IMG/VR virus record: IMGVR_UViG_3300012920_000116
Coordinates: 1-35,562 of that record
Strand: one strand, 5' to 3'
DNA length: 35,562 nucleotides
Source of the DNA: a virus
Program-made: the position numbers and the translations under genes
Notes under the pieces: generated by a model
The model's input: the letters and a program-made list of their open reading frames with translations, nothing else
What the model was told of the DNA's origin: nothing
Database searches by the model: none
In this document: positions 12,220 to 20,869 of the stretch, piece by piece
How the letters are laid out: every line of letters starts with the position of its first letter
Position numbering within the stretch: position 1 is the stretch's first letter

Positions 12220-12628
12220 CCTGCCATTGACCAGTTCGCATTTGTTCAGCTAATTCAATGCTACGTTGCCCTACCTGCTTACTCCAACGACTGTTTAACA
12301 TCTCCTTTGATGCTAATTCAAAGTTGCCTTCAGATATATGAGCAATCATGTTCTGAAACTTTTTCAAGGTTGGATACCCTAGATTAAATGACATATTCTC
12401 GATTACAGCCTTCCTGACAGGATCTAAGTCCATATACCATTGATCATTCACAAGTTCCTGTTTTACCCTGCCTATGTCGTTTAAAAGCAGTAATTCGGCC
12501 TCTTCTTCTGTAATTCCTATGTCTTCAAGGTTTCTGCCTACACCAATAGTTGTTTTGCCAGATGTACACTTGTATGGCATTAGTTCTAATCCCTCATGCC
12601 TTTTAAGTTGTGCAATTAAATTACTCAT
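12212..12628 (-). CDS. T4-type lysozyme (glycoside hydrolase 24) with natural Asp-to-Cys change
   Basis: A 138-aa endolysin that should cleave peptidoglycan between MurNAc and GlcNAc. The catalytic region KRHEGLELMPYKCTSGKTTIG places E12, C21 and T27 exactly where T4 lysozyme has E11, D20 and T26. The Asp is replaced by Cys, a substitution known from T4 mutants to remain active. Later conserved blocks are VIENMSFNLGYPTLKKF and RSIELAEQMRTG. There is no signal peptide, so release needs the holin encoded downstream. The start overlaps the upstream stop as ATGA. Confidence 0.92.
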   Translation of the reverse strand: MSNLIAQLKRHEGLELMPYKCTSGKTTIGVGRNLEDIGITEEEAELLLLNDIGRVKQELVNDQWYMDLDPVRKAVIENMSFNLGYPTLKKFQNMIAHISEGNFELASKEMLNSRWSKQVGQRSIELAEQMRTGQWQDV

Positions 12629-13083
12629 AAACTACCTTTCAAGTATAATGCCCAGAAGTAAATTGCAACTCCACCAACAGTAGCTACACTAATTCCAACT
12701 ACACATTTTATTATAAAATCTCTTTTTTTAGCTTGTTCTTCTAATTGTTTTTTACGTTCCGCCCTGACTTGTGCAATGGTGGCCTGAAGTCTCTCCCATT
12801 CGCCTGTTGATCCATATAAAAGAAACATTGAACGTAATTCTTCATGCATTTTTTTTTGTTCTTCTTTTTTAAAATGAAGATCCAATGCATCGGAAGTTAC
12901 ACCACCAAAACCCAAAAAACCCTTTTTTTTTCTTTCTTTTCCAAAATTAAGTTCGGCCTCGGCATTGGCATATTTTTTTATATAGTTGGTAGCACTCGAC
13001 AAATCTTTGCCCATAGAAATAATTTTCTTTATTCCTGCATGAGCAGATGTAAGCATTCCAAATGCACTAATGGGGTCTATCAT
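12625..13083 (-). CDS. 152-aa tail-anchored coiled-coil protein
   Basis: The N-terminal 60 residues are helical (ISAFGMLTSAHAGIKKIISM). A KKKGFLGFGG turn leads to a long charged coiled coil (residues 70-122, ending in KKQLEEQAKKRD), then one C-terminal membrane span (VVGISVATVGGVAIYFWAL) with only a few residues after it. Single-span topology with a long cytoplasmic coiled coil could fit an inner-membrane lysis or virion-assembly factor. Spanins normally have the span at the N-terminus, so that assignment is not supported. Common in position between fibre and lysis genes; function unknown. Confidence 0.75.
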   Translation of the reverse strand: MIDPISAFGMLTSAHAGIKKIISMGKDLSSATNYIKKYANAEAELNFGKERKKKGFLGFGGVTSDALDLHFKKEEQKKMHEELRSMFLLYGSTGEWERLQATIAQVRAERKKQLEEQAKKRDFIIKCVVGISVATVGGVAIYFWALYLKGSL

Positions 13084-13093
13084 TTATGTATCC

Positions 13094-13324
13094 TTATTTA
13101 GAGAGAACTTTATCTAATTTATCCTCAAGTCTATGAATAGCATCCATCACCCCTTGAACGTCAGACTTTACGTCTTCCCTTCTTGCATACTCTTCACGTG
13201 TCTTATTTAGCAGTATCTGTATACGTTTTACCTCTTGGAACATTTTGTTAAATGCCCAACCAAATGGAACAACGATCATTGTCAGGATAATGTTCCAAAA
13301 CAACATGGCATCGATTTCACCCAT
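13094..13324 (-). CDS. 76-aa membrane-anchored coiled-coil protein (i-spanin/XhlA-like topology)
   Basis: A single N-terminal membrane span (LFWNIILTMIVVPFGWAF) followed by a charged coiled coil (residues 30-75, ending RLEDKLDKVL). This topology is shared by inner-membrane spanins and by XhlA-like lysis proteins. With the holin and lysozyme genes close downstream, a lysis role is plausible. The start overlaps the stop of the upstream fibre-type gene. The protein is short for a spanin and I see no separate Rz1 partner, so the call remains structural. Confidence 0.75.
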   Translation of the reverse strand: MGEIDAMLFWNIILTMIVVPFGWAFNKMFQEVKRIQILLNKTREEYARREDVKSDVQGVMDAIHRLEDKLDKVLSK

Positions 13325-13719
13325 TATGCGAGGTCTCCGTTAATTTGTGTCATAGCAGGGTCTTGGTCTTCTAAACTTGCCCCACCATCTGAAACTACCA
13401 CTCTGTATTTGTTTGTAGCGAGAGTTGAGGCATTAATTACCGAATGATCGCCAGCACCTGAAGGACACCCACATGCAACTGAATATTCAGTATTGCTCAT
13501 GTTGTTAGTAAAAAAAGGGTCATAGTCACCTGTACCATCATCAGTAACTGAAGCACAGTTAAAACTGTCACTTATGGCAAAAGTGCCTGTGCCATCTAAA
13601 TTTACCCAATGCTTCGACAACCCTTGTTGCAGACTAGTCGTAGCAGTACCCTCACCTCTAACAGTTATAGCATTAGCAGAAGTGTTGCCAACTAATGCAT
13701 CGACATTTAATGTACTCAT
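13324..13719 (-). CDS. Short fibre/receptor-binding-type protein, paralogue A
   Basis: A 131-aa beta-rich protein beginning MSTLNVDALVG and ending NGDLA. A central SLQQGLSKHWVNLDGTGTFAISDSF segment and a DDGTGDYDPFFTNNM motif match the fibre-tip domain seen in many marine phages (S.TDNGTGDYT..FTN.M....Y.V). It is one of three tandem homologous genes (13324-14565) that share N-terminal, central and C-terminal motifs but little else, indicating old duplication and fast divergence. It probably forms or decorates a tail fibre that contacts the host. Confidence 0.75.
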   Translation of the reverse strand: MSTLNVDALVGNTSANAITVRGEGTATTSLQQGLSKHWVNLDGTGTFAISDSFNCASVTDDGTGDYDPFFTNNMSNTEYSVACGCPSGAGDHSVINASTLATNKYRVVVSDGGASLEDQDPAMTQINGDLA

Positions 13720-13741
13720 TTATTATCTCCTATACTAGCCA

Positions 13742-14143
13742 TTATGCAAGGTCTCCTAAAATTGCAGTACAAACAACATTATCTGCATTACTTAAACTAT
13801 AGTCTGGAGAATTATATGTATATACTGAACTTGTTGTCTCACTATAAAACTGATGTTGGTAGTACGCTTTTATTGCTCCATCACTTGAGCCTACAACTGA
13901 ATATAAAGCATCATTCATATTGTTTGTATAATTTGTAATTGTTACACCTGTGGCATTATCAGTTATACTTCCAACATTAAAACTTCCTTGAATAGTTTGT
14001 GTGCTTCTTTGGTCAACATGAACATAAACTTTAGCCAACCCTTGTTGCAGATTAGTTGTTGTACTACCACCTTCACCAGTCACAAGTATAGAACCTGCTG
14101 TGGTGACACCAGTAAATTTATTTACCTTTATTTCACTTGCCAT
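13742..14143 (-). CDS. Short fibre/receptor-binding-type protein, paralogue B
   Basis: 133 aa, homologous to its two neighbours: begins MASEIKVNKFTG, carries LQQGLAKVYVHVDQ, SFNVGSITDN and YTNNMNDALYSVVG, and ends LGDLA. Its start shares bases with the stop of paralogue C, and a 22-bp gap separates it from paralogue A. The variable middle (KAYYQHQFYSETTSSVYTY) is rich in Tyr, Ser and Thr, as in carbohydrate-contacting surfaces. A structural role in adsorption is inferred from the family pattern. Confidence 0.75.
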   Translation of the reverse strand: MASEIKVNKFTGVTTAGSILVTGEGGSTTTNLQQGLAKVYVHVDQRSTQTIQGSFNVGSITDNATGVTITNYTNNMNDALYSVVGSSDGAIKAYYQHQFYSETTSSVYTYNSPDYSLSNADNVVCTAILGDLA

Positions 14144-14565
14144 TATGCTAAACTCCCAAAATATACATTTGTAGTTCCATCTTGGTCTACTACACCACCA
14201 TTTACATAAACTATACCAACCCTTACTGAACCAGTAGCTAATGTTCTAGTTTGTGGTTGTCTTAATTCGTTACCACTAGTAACTCCACCTTGTCCTGTAG
14301 TTATGTCATTTGCGACACTAAAAGCATTTGTAAAACTTAAAGTATAATCACCAGTTCCATTATCTGTACCACCAGATACATTAAGTGTTGCATTTAATGA
14401 GTTATTAGAAATATGGTATCTAGCAAATGCTTTAGAAACAGATAACACTAAATTTTGTGTAGCTGAGCCATCTACATAAGTAGAGTTAGAGCCTTTGACT
14501 TTTACATTTGTGCCACCACTACCTGCTTTATCTACGATGGTATCTACATTTATTTGTGAACTCAA
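14143..14565 (-). CDS. Short fibre/receptor-binding-type protein, paralogue C
   Basis: 140 aa, the longest of the three paralogues: begins MSSQINVDTIVDKAG, contains LVLSVSKAFARYH and GGTDNGTGDYTLSFTNAFS, and ends FGSLA. The N-terminal MSSxINVDTIVDKAG resembles the attachment segment common at the start of marine-phage fibre proteins. It overlaps paralogue B by the start/stop bases. It probably assembles as a trimeric fibre element; no enzymatic depolymerase motif is seen. Confidence 0.75.
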   Translation of the reverse strand: MSSQINVDTIVDKAGSGGTNVKVKGSNSTYVDGSATQNLVLSVSKAFARYHISNNSLNATLNVSGGTDNGTGDYTLSFTNAFSVANDITTGQGGVTSGNELRQPQTRTLATGSVRVGIVYVNGGVVDQDGTTNVYFGSLA

Positions 14566-14574
14566 TTTGTTCTC

Positions 14575-14946
14575 CTATATATATGGATTATCACCTAATA
14601 AATCTGTATCCCAAGCATTCTTGAGTTCAGTAATTGTTGAGGCATTTGATATTGAACTTAAGGCAGGTGCATCTCTAAGATTTGTTTTTTTAGTTACACT
14701 TGCTGACTTTGCAGTTACATCATCTGCTTCCATTGCTTTCATATAAGCAACATCTTCAGCTTCAAGTAGAGGCTGTCTCACTTCTCTTATTTTATCTTTA
14801 AAAATTTCTTTTGCTTTTGCTAAATCCTCAGAAATGACATTGCCACTTAATGACCATGCTTCTCTGAAATGTCTATCAGATGGCTTGGTTACTGTTGAAG
14901 CATCAACCTGATTACCATCTTTATCTACTATAAATGTTGTCGGCAT
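14575..14946 (-). CDS. Fibre-associated protein, tail-fibre-assembly-like
   Basis: A 123-aa protein. An N-terminal short beta segment (TFIVDKDGNQVD) is followed by RHFREAWSLSGNVISEDLAKAKEIFKDKIREVR, the FRxAW...A..I..D.IR pattern, and a LRDAPALSSI block that resembles the C-terminal part of phage tail-fibre assembly proteins and chaperones. It is located between the fibre genes, as expected for a fibre chaperone. The assignment is by motif resemblance only. Confidence 0.65.
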   Translation of the reverse strand: MPTTFIVDKDGNQVDASTVTKPSDRHFREAWSLSGNVISEDLAKAKEIFKDKIREVRQPLLEAEDVAYMKAMEADDVTAKSASVTKKTNLRDAPALSSISNASTITELKNAWDTDLLGDNPYI

Positions 14947-14956
14947 TTTTTACTCC

Positions 14957-15439
14957 TTATGCTACTTCTTGATTGGCATTTATTTTTTCATCAATTTTCC
15001 AAGCATTTCTCCACTCTCTTGTACTTGGTAGTTGATCCTTTTTACAAATAACTAATCTTGGTTGATTAGCTTTCTGATACTCTCTCCATACTCTTTGAGG
15101 TATGTCTTTCATTATTAAATATTCGATAGCTTGCTCTTCAGTCATCGCCTCTACTGGTTTAGTCTTATGTAATAAATAACCTCTCGTATGCTTCTTGAAG
15201 TCAGGCTTCGCTTCATCTTCTTGTAATGCCCAATAAACTTCTACTGGTGGTAATATGCCACCTTGTAAAGCACAAGCCATCCAGTTTGGATCTGGCACAG
15301 TAACTTTTGCACACTCCTCAAGATTGTCAGGATCTTGCCATACAATCCTATAATCAGATTGTTTAGCTTCTAAATTTTCTTTTGCCCAACACAATCTATC
15401 CCAAAGATGTGTTCCCTGAAACTCTGGTGTTTTTGTCAT
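14957..15439 (-). CDS. 160-aa fibre-region protein, unknown
   Basis: Trp-rich protein with no membrane segment. The C-terminal QLPSTREWRNAWKIDEKI echoes the RHFREAWSL motif of the following gene, so both may share the (D)RxFRxAW element found in marine-phage fibre-region proteins. The N-terminal part contains HLWDRLCWAKENLEAKQSDYR and VPDPNWMACALQGG. Function is not established; an accessory or chaperone role in fibre assembly is the best positional guess. Confidence 0.7.
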   Translation of the reverse strand: MTKTPEFQGTHLWDRLCWAKENLEAKQSDYRIVWQDPDNLEECAKVTVPDPNWMACALQGGILPPVEVYWALQEDEAKPDFKKHTRGYLLHKTKPVEAMTEEQAIEYLIMKDIPQRVWREYQKANQPRLVICKKDQLPSTREWRNAWKIDEKINANQEVA

Positions 15440-15447
15440 TTAATCCC

Positions 15448-15954
15448 CTATACAATAACTAATGTTCCATTAATGGTGAGTGTTGCACCTGAAGCTACTG
15501 TTAAAACCCCTGCACATAAACCATTCGTATTTGTTGCAACTGTAACTGATGTATTTAACTCATTTTCATGCACCCTGATAATGTCACCAAGTCCGCCACC
15601 GCTTTCACCCAAAAATGAACCACCACCTGCATTGCTGAAACTCAATGTGCCTGAACCATTTGTTACAATAGCCTGACCATTTGATCCATCACCATCAGGT
15701 AAAGTAAATGTTGTTGTTGTTGTTACTGAGGATGGTGCTTGAAACTTTAGTTGATGGCTGTTGTCATCATCCTGAAATGATAAAACATCTAAGCCTGATG
15801 TACCTGCTGAGAAGTCTTTGAGATGTGACATGACCTCTCTAATCGCATTGTTAACATCCGATGGTAGCATGGAAGATTCTTGAAGATTTACCCCACCAAC
15901 ATCGGTGTTATTTGTTGCTGTAGCATCATATTCTGTAAGTTTATCTTTTGACAT
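15448..15954 (-). CDS. Short tail-fibre protein sharing the N-terminal domain of 16139-17470
   Basis: 168 aa. Residues 1-48 (LTEYDATATNNTDVGG, then NNAIREVMSHLKDF) are clearly homologous to residues 1-48 of the 443-aa fibre encoded upstream (ITQYDSTPSNNADINS, NNAIRELMAHLKNM). This is likely the domain that anchors both to the virion. The remainder is Gly/Ser/Thr-rich beta structure ending in a hydrophobic strand (TVASGATLTINGTLVIV). It could be a second, short fibre or a competitor for the same attachment site. The start overlaps the stop of the 58-aa gene (TAATG). Confidence 0.8.
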   Translation of the reverse strand: MSKDKLTEYDATATNNTDVGGVNLQESSMLPSDVNNAIREVMSHLKDFSAGTSGLDVLSFQDDDNSHQLKFQAPSSVTTTTTFTLPDGDGSNGQAIVTNGSGTLSFSNAGGGSFLGESGGGLGDIIRVHENELNTSVTVATNTNGLCAGVLTVASGATLTINGTLVIV

Positions 15955-16130
15955 TATTCTGCATCCTTTATTGTTAATGTTCCTGCTTCTACTTGTCTTA
16001 GTATTTCTGCATAGTGTCTGTTATCGGAATCAAGTGGTATAAACATTTCCTCATTATCAATAGTAGCTTTTATACCTACATTATCTGTTCCATTAATTTC
16101 TGTGTAGTATTGTGCTAATTTAATATTCAT
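15954..16130 (-). CDS. 58-aa small protein of the fibre operon
   Basis: A 58-codon gene with AGGAG before ATG 16130 and a stop overlapping the next start (TAATG). The product begins MNIKLAQYYTE, contains an IKATIDNEEMFIPLDSDNRHY segment and ends EILRQVEAGTLTIKDAE. Small proteins with this NR.Y..IL..V..G.LTI..AE ending recur beside fibre genes in marine phages. No function is known. Good codon use and exact coupling support it as real. Confidence 0.8.
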   Translation of the reverse strand: MNIKLAQYYTEINGTDNVGIKATIDNEEMFIPLDSDNRHYAEILRQVEAGTLTIKDAE

Positions 16131-16138
16131 ATTATCTC

Positions 16139-17470
16139 CTATAACTCTGCGTCATATCTAAGTGTTGCACCTTTTAAATCTAAACCTCTACCACCAGCAC
16201 CAGTACCAGTTTGAGTAAATAAAATTCTTGCACCTGAATCAGTAATACTTTGAGATGAATTTAATCCAGTAACATTATAATCTGCTATTCCATCTGACGC
16301 TGTTCCACCAGATATATAAGTAATTGTAGGAGCACCTCTCATCTTTACTGGAAATGTTGTACTTGTAATAGGTATTGTTCCACTTCCACCAAAACAACCT
16401 GAATAATAAAAAGCATCTTGAATTGTGTATCTTCTGCAAAGTAAAAGTTCTTCCCCAAATGACCTATGCTCAAATGGTGTGGCTACAGAGCCTACTTCCA
16501 TCTGTAAGCCAGTTATTGCCCAATCATTAGATGTTGAAGCGAATAAATTGGTTTGACCTACAAATCTATTTGCGTCTACTGAAGATGCCCAAGTCGTTCC
16601 TAAAGTTCCACTTGTGCGATTTGTTCCAGATGCTAAACAAAAATTAAGTAACATAGATGCAGAATTGTCATTATCAAGTGTACCAGAGGTATCACCCTCA
16701 AAAGTTATTGATTTAAACTCCCAAGTATCAGCACTATTTATTGTATAAGATTTATTTAATATTCTTGAATTATCAAAATCAAACATCTCCAAAATATAAG
16801 TACCAGTTGTAGTAGATTTCACATAAAAAGAAACAGTCACACTTTCTGCACTTGATGTGCCTTTTTTTAATTGCTGTAAATCTTGACCCTCAATTATATG
16901 ACCTAAACACATGGTACTAGCAACATTCAGACTTGATTCTGCTGTAGTAACATCAATTTTTACACTTTTCGCAAATCCAGTTGGTGCATTTGAATCTTGT
17001 GACATGGTGTATCTGCCAGTATTCATAGTAAAACCACCTCTCCACCTATCACAAACAAAAACACCTGCCGAACCACCCAATCCAGTTGAACTTGTTCCTC
17101 TTTGTGCCACAATTGCTGAACCATTAATTATGATGTTTCTACGACCCCCAAACTGTCCACCATTTAGACTGGATGAATTGATTGGAACTGGACTTGCTGT
17201 TGTGCCTAATTCCCCATCTTTGAGTGTTACACTATCAATAGCAACTCCATTGGTTGATGTTTTTTCATTAATTGTGTCTGTAGACATGGCTGTAAAACTT
17301 GGACTTGTTAATGCCTGACTTCCAGTATCCATGTTTTTTAAATGTGCCATCAACTCTCTAATTGCATTGTTGATGTTTGAGGCAGGACAATTTTCAGCAA
17401 TATTTATACTGTTTATGTCAGCATTATTTGATGGGGTGCTGTCATATTGTGTGATATTTGTTTTAGCCAT
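16139..17470 (-). CDS. Major tail fibre / receptor-binding protein
   Basis: 443 aa. The N-terminal virion-attachment domain (1-50) is shared with 15448-15954, followed by a Ser/Thr-rich linker. From residue 108 comes RRNIIINGSAIVAQRGTS and CDRWRGGF, the start of a large beta-sandwich, carbohydrate-binding-like region (SVTVSFYVKSTTTGTYILEM, later DWAITGLQMEVGSVATPFEHRSFGEELLLCRRY). This block is a familiar signature of phage fibre proteins. The C-terminal 80 residues form a separate variable beta domain. Expected role: host recognition by a trimeric fibre. No depolymerase active site is evident. Confidence 0.85.
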   Translation of the reverse strand: MAKTNITQYDSTPSNNADINSINIAENCPASNINNAIRELMAHLKNMDTGSQALTSPSFTAMSTDTINEKTSTNGVAIDSVTLKDGELGTTASPVPINSSSLNGGQFGGRRNIIINGSAIVAQRGTSSTGLGGSAGVFVCDRWRGGFTMNTGRYTMSQDSNAPTGFAKSVKIDVTTAESSLNVASTMCLGHIIEGQDLQQLKKGTSSAESVTVSFYVKSTTTGTYILEMFDFDNSRILNKSYTINSADTWEFKSITFEGDTSGTLDNDNSASMLLNFCLASGTNRTSGTLGTTWASSVDANRFVGQTNLFASTSNDWAITGLQMEVGSVATPFEHRSFGEELLLCRRYTIQDAFYYSGCFGGSGTIPITSTTFPVKMRGAPTITYISGGTASDGIADYNVTGLNSSQSITDSGARILFTQTGTGAGGRGLDLKGATLRYDAEL

Positions 17471-17471
17471 T

Positions 17472-19022
17472 TTATCTCCTGTTCATTCCTAAAAAGTTTG
17501 CATCTTGGTAATTACCACCTAACAACCCTCCATAAAAAGGTGATCCTCTTCCTATTACTGGAGCAATGCCTTTTGTTGTTATATTTCTAATTAAATTTGT
17601 GCCAATTGGACTGTATGCAGGTACAGTTAATCCTGCTCCAATTCCAGTTGCTAATGGATCAATCATTAGACCGCCACCAAATAATGCACCGCCAAGCATT
17701 TGTCTAGTACCAGTACCAGAATCAGGTAATCTTTGTTTAATTACTTGCTGTCCTGCTTCTACAATAGGTTGCATTTCGGCTTCACCTTTTGCAAAAGATT
17801 TTTTTCTTAAAGTTTGATCACCACCCCTAATTTGCCTGAGAATTTGATCTGCTGTAAATTCGCCACTTTCTGAAGCAATGACTGCCCTTTCGACTGGTAA
17901 TAGCCTTCTAAAACTTTTGTCTATTGCATCTAATGCCTCTTTTTGTGCAGGATTTGTCTTTTTTAAAACATCTGCCATAGATTGCTCAATAACTTTAAAA
18001 CTAGATGCTATGTCTTTATTAATTGGCTCTGTACTTTTATTAAATTTTCTAACCTCTGCTCTTATCTGCGACATTGCCTGTTTATAGTTTTGACCTGATA
18101 TGTTACCTGCATTATCAAATTTTGAGTAAATAATTCTATCAATTTTTTCTAAAAATGTCTTTTGTGCATTGCCAGATAGTGATTCTGCTTCATTCAAAAT
18201 TGCATCATCAAATCTGGATTGTAATACATTTCTGGATGGCATTTTTAATTTAGGCAAAATTTTGTCGTACTGGTTTGAAATAATATCCGCTGTTTTAGCA
18301 TACAAATTCCTGCCTTCAACACCTTTTAAAACTTCTTTTGCATTCACACCAAGAGGCTTCATTGGTGCTAAAACTTCTTGAAATATTGCTTTATCAAATT
18401 GTTGTTTTGATCTTTGCATTGCACCAGAAATAGCTGATCCAACAAATGGCACAGAAGTTAATGCTTCCTCCGCTTTTTTCAAACCACCACCTACAGTCTG
18501 TCCAACAGTAGGTGAAACTCCTCTTTTAATGAGTTCTTTTGCTCCTTCTGTCGCATATGGTGCAACCTTTTGTAATGTTCCACCAGTAAGGCCACCAATA
18601 GTTCCGCCAATGGCTCTGTCTACTGGATCACCACTATCTGTAGCACCTGCTCCATATAATGCACCCATTGCTCCTGCACCTTTGACAGCACCAACACCTG
18701 CTTTGGCAAGTCCAACACCACCTAATAATGCTGTAGGTAAACTACCAACAATTTCCGATCCATATGCATATAATGGTTCTTGCTCTCTAAAAGATTTTAG
18801 ATCAGATCTTATATCACTTACTGTCTCATTATAGGCTGTGTTGAAATCTTTACCCTCTACAAACTTAGAATATAATCCTTTAGCAAATCCTTGTATTTCA
18901 TCAGCAGTACCAAAAGTCAATCCTTGTAAAGCTGACTGAGTAATACCTTCGGCCAAACCAACTGGATTAGTATTTTGTGGTTGAGGAATTCTATTTTCAC
19001 CTATTAATCTAGCTTTACCCAT
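17472..19022 (-). CDS. DNA-ejection / internal virion protein, Gly/Ala-rich
   Basis: 516 aa. The N-terminal region is followed by long Gly/Ala-rich hydrophobic stretches (SLPTALLGGVGLAKAGVGAV, IGGTIGGLTGG) typical of proteins ejected from podovirus capsids to build a trans-envelope channel (P22 gp16/gp20-type behaviour). The middle (230-420) is helical and charged. The C-terminus again has Gly-rich membrane-active segments (LGGALFGGGLMIDPL). It starts on the stop base of the next ejection-type gene. The exact P22 or T7 counterpart cannot be stated; ejection is inferred from composition and position between tail hub and fibres. Confidence 0.72.
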   Translation of the reverse strand: MGKARLIGENRIPQPQNTNPVGLAEGITQSALQGLTFGTADEIQGFAKGLYSKFVEGKDFNTAYNETVSDIRSDLKSFREQEPLYAYGSEIVGSLPTALLGGVGLAKAGVGAVKGAGAMGALYGAGATDSGDPVDRAIGGTIGGLTGGTLQKVAPYATEGAKELIKRGVSPTVGQTVGGGLKKAEEALTSVPFVGSAISGAMQRSKQQFDKAIFQEVLAPMKPLGVNAKEVLKGVEGRNLYAKTADIISNQYDKILPKLKMPSRNVLQSRFDDAILNEAESLSGNAQKTFLEKIDRIIYSKFDNAGNISGQNYKQAMSQIRAEVRKFNKSTEPINKDIASSFKVIEQSMADVLKKTNPAQKEALDAIDKSFRRLLPVERAVIASESGEFTADQILRQIRGGDQTLRKKSFAKGEAEMQPIVEAGQQVIKQRLPDSGTGTRQMLGGALFGGGLMIDPLATGIGAGLTVPAYSPIGTNLIRNITTKGIAPVIGRGSPFYGGLLGGNYQDANFLGMNRR

Positions 19023-20131
19023 TAATCAATTACTCCAATTTGTCCATTTAAAATAAAAAACTGCCCTGACTTTAACCTATTTTCTGCATCGTCTAAGGAT
19101 GTTACTTGTATTGGTTGTAAATATGATCCTGCAATGGGTAGTTTTGATTGCACCACGTTCTTAGGATCTAGATTATATTGACCTGCTAAATTTGTGTATG
19201 TTGTCTCCAATTGACCTTGAGAAAATACATATTGTTGAACTTGTTGTTCAGCACTCTTTAAAAAGTTCTTTCTTTGTGTTTCTGTTAGTCTTTCACCTTG
19301 TAAAAGTCTGTTGTAAAGACTTCTAATTCTTTCACCTACACCACCTGTGTTTTCTGCGGTAGCAAACTCACCCTCTCTAACGACTGAGTTTGGATCTATT
19401 GTTTTCATAAAACCAAAAATTAAAGCTACATCATTTGCACCTGATGGTTCGGCTGTCGAGGCTCTGGCAACTTTGTTAAATCCTTTTATTGCCTCGATGT
19501 TTAATTTACTTTCTTTTATAAAACTATCTCTAAGATTTTTTTCTTGAGTAAATGCAGTTTTAAGATCTTCTTTCTTAGATTTTTCAATACCTAACTGCAT
19601 TTCTTGTACTTTATTAATGTAGTTAGCCAGATCAAGTTGCGATTTAAGACCTGTCATCTGTTGTTTAGCAAGTCTATCTTCTTGCCCTTGCATACCTTTT
19701 AAAAAGGCCTGTGTTGCAAAACCTAAACCCTGACCTAATGTAGGAGCAGGTTTACCAACCGATGCACCGCCTAGTTTTAATAATTCAGATGAAGCATTTA
19801 ATGCACCTACTGTTCTTGGATCTCTAAAAGAAGCACCTAACAAACCAGTTGCTGTACTGTCTTGATTTATCGCACCTACATTTGGTGTTAAAAGCGAAGG
19901 TGTTCTTCTATCTTGTGGTAAACTTCCAACATTTGTCATTTGTCTTACAGGTATAGCTGACCCATCTCTGGATTGTATATTTTGATTATAAGACATATTA
20001 TTTGCACCTAACAATGAGGGCATTGCATCTATTTTGACAGGACTAGGAAAGTTTTGATCTTTCACTAAAGCATTAATTGGAAGTCCTGTATTTGGATTTA
20101 TATTTCCTAATAAATAATCAATTGGTCTCAT
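19022..20131 (-). CDS. Internal virion / ejection protein, 369 aa
   Basis: The N-terminal 110 residues are low-complexity and Asn/Pro-rich. A helical coiled-coil region follows (150-220, QLDLANYINKVQEMQLGIEKSKKEDLK). Then comes a conserved block, ALIFGFMKTIDPNSVVREGE, with GERIRSLYNRLLQGERLTETQR shortly after. I recognise this block from podovirus ejection and transglycosylase-associated proteins; here no catalytic lytic domain is attached. The C-terminal RLKSGQFFILNGQ is also seen in such proteins. It lies between two other ejection-type genes with one-base overlaps. Confidence 0.75.
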   Translation of the reverse strand: MRPIDYLLGNINPNTGLPINALVKDQNFPSPVKIDAMPSLLGANNMSYNQNIQSRDGSAIPVRQMTNVGSLPQDRRTPSLLTPNVGAINQDSTATGLLGASFRDPRTVGALNASSELLKLGGASVGKPAPTLGQGLGFATQAFLKGMQGQEDRLAKQQMTGLKSQLDLANYINKVQEMQLGIEKSKKEDLKTAFTQEKNLRDSFIKESKLNIEAIKGFNKVARASTAEPSGANDVALIFGFMKTIDPNSVVREGEFATAENTGGVGERIRSLYNRLLQGERLTETQRKNFLKSAEQQVQQYVFSQGQLETTYTNLAGQYNLDPKNVVQSKLPIAGSYLQPIQVTSLDDAENRLKSGQFFILNGQIGVID

Positions 20132-20868
20132 TATGCCATCCCTAATAATCCACCTGCAACAGCACCAATGGCAGGATTAAAACCTGCAAGTTGTGCAAGT
20201 TGCGCCCCACCCAATCCACCACCGAGGGCAGATAATCCTCTGTTTCTAAATACAGGCTGTATTGTTTGTGATCCTACTGTACCGCCACCAACTAATGACA
20301 AGTAATTTGCTAATCTTTGATCATCAACATTTTGCTCAAAGTTAAATCTATCAATATCCGATTGCAATTGAGCCATTGCATCGGCTTCTCTTGCACCGCC
20401 AACTTGTGCTAATTGTTGGGCATCAAGGTTTTGTACACTTGGTGCTAATCGTAATGCATCCATTTGTGCCTTGTAGGCAATTGGTGCTAAACCAGAAGCT
20501 AAAGCGGATTGATTTGCTCCTGATCCATATCTACCTGCTCTTGAAAATTGTGAAGCTACAGTATCAACAACAGGTTGAAATGCCATGCTCATTAATGGGT
20601 TAGTTCCTGCTAAATTCTGACTTACAACATTTTGAGCCTGTGCTGTCAAACTGTTTGGATCTAATGCTCTGTCTCTTACCATACTCAAGGCCATTTCACT
20701 TTCTGGTGAAAAACCAACTGTTGTTGGAAATGGGTAAAAGTTTGGCTCACCAGTATCATATCTTTGTTTTGCTTCACTTAGACCAAATTCCAAAAATGGT
20801 TTGGCATATGATGGTGGCTCAACTTGTGTATTCACATTTTGCTGACCGCTTCTTCCGCCTTTGCTCAT
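20131..20868 (-). CDS. Internal virion / ejection-type protein, 245 aa
   Basis: The N-terminus (GGRSGQQNVNTQVEPPSYAKPF) is followed by FYPFPTTVGFSPESEMALSM and a helical Ala/Gln-rich middle that includes SQFSRAGRYGSGANQSALASGLAPI, a motif widely present in podovirus proteins encoded just before the larger ejection proteins. The C-terminus is Gly/Ala-rich (LSALGGGLGGAQLAQLAG). It probably travels into the host with the DNA. Family recognised by pattern; biochemical role not known. Confidence 0.72.
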   Translation of the reverse strand: MSKGGRSGQQNVNTQVEPPSYAKPFLEFGLSEAKQRYDTGEPNFYPFPTTVGFSPESEMALSMVRDRALDPNSLTAQAQNVVSQNLAGTNPLMSMAFQPVVDTVASQFSRAGRYGSGANQSALASGLAPIAYKAQMDALRLAPSVQNLDAQQLAQVGGAREADAMAQLQSDIDRFNFEQNVDDQRLANYLSLVGGGTVGSQTIQPVFRNRGLSALGGGLGGAQLAQLAGFNPAIGAVAGGLLGMA

Positions 20869-20869
20869 A

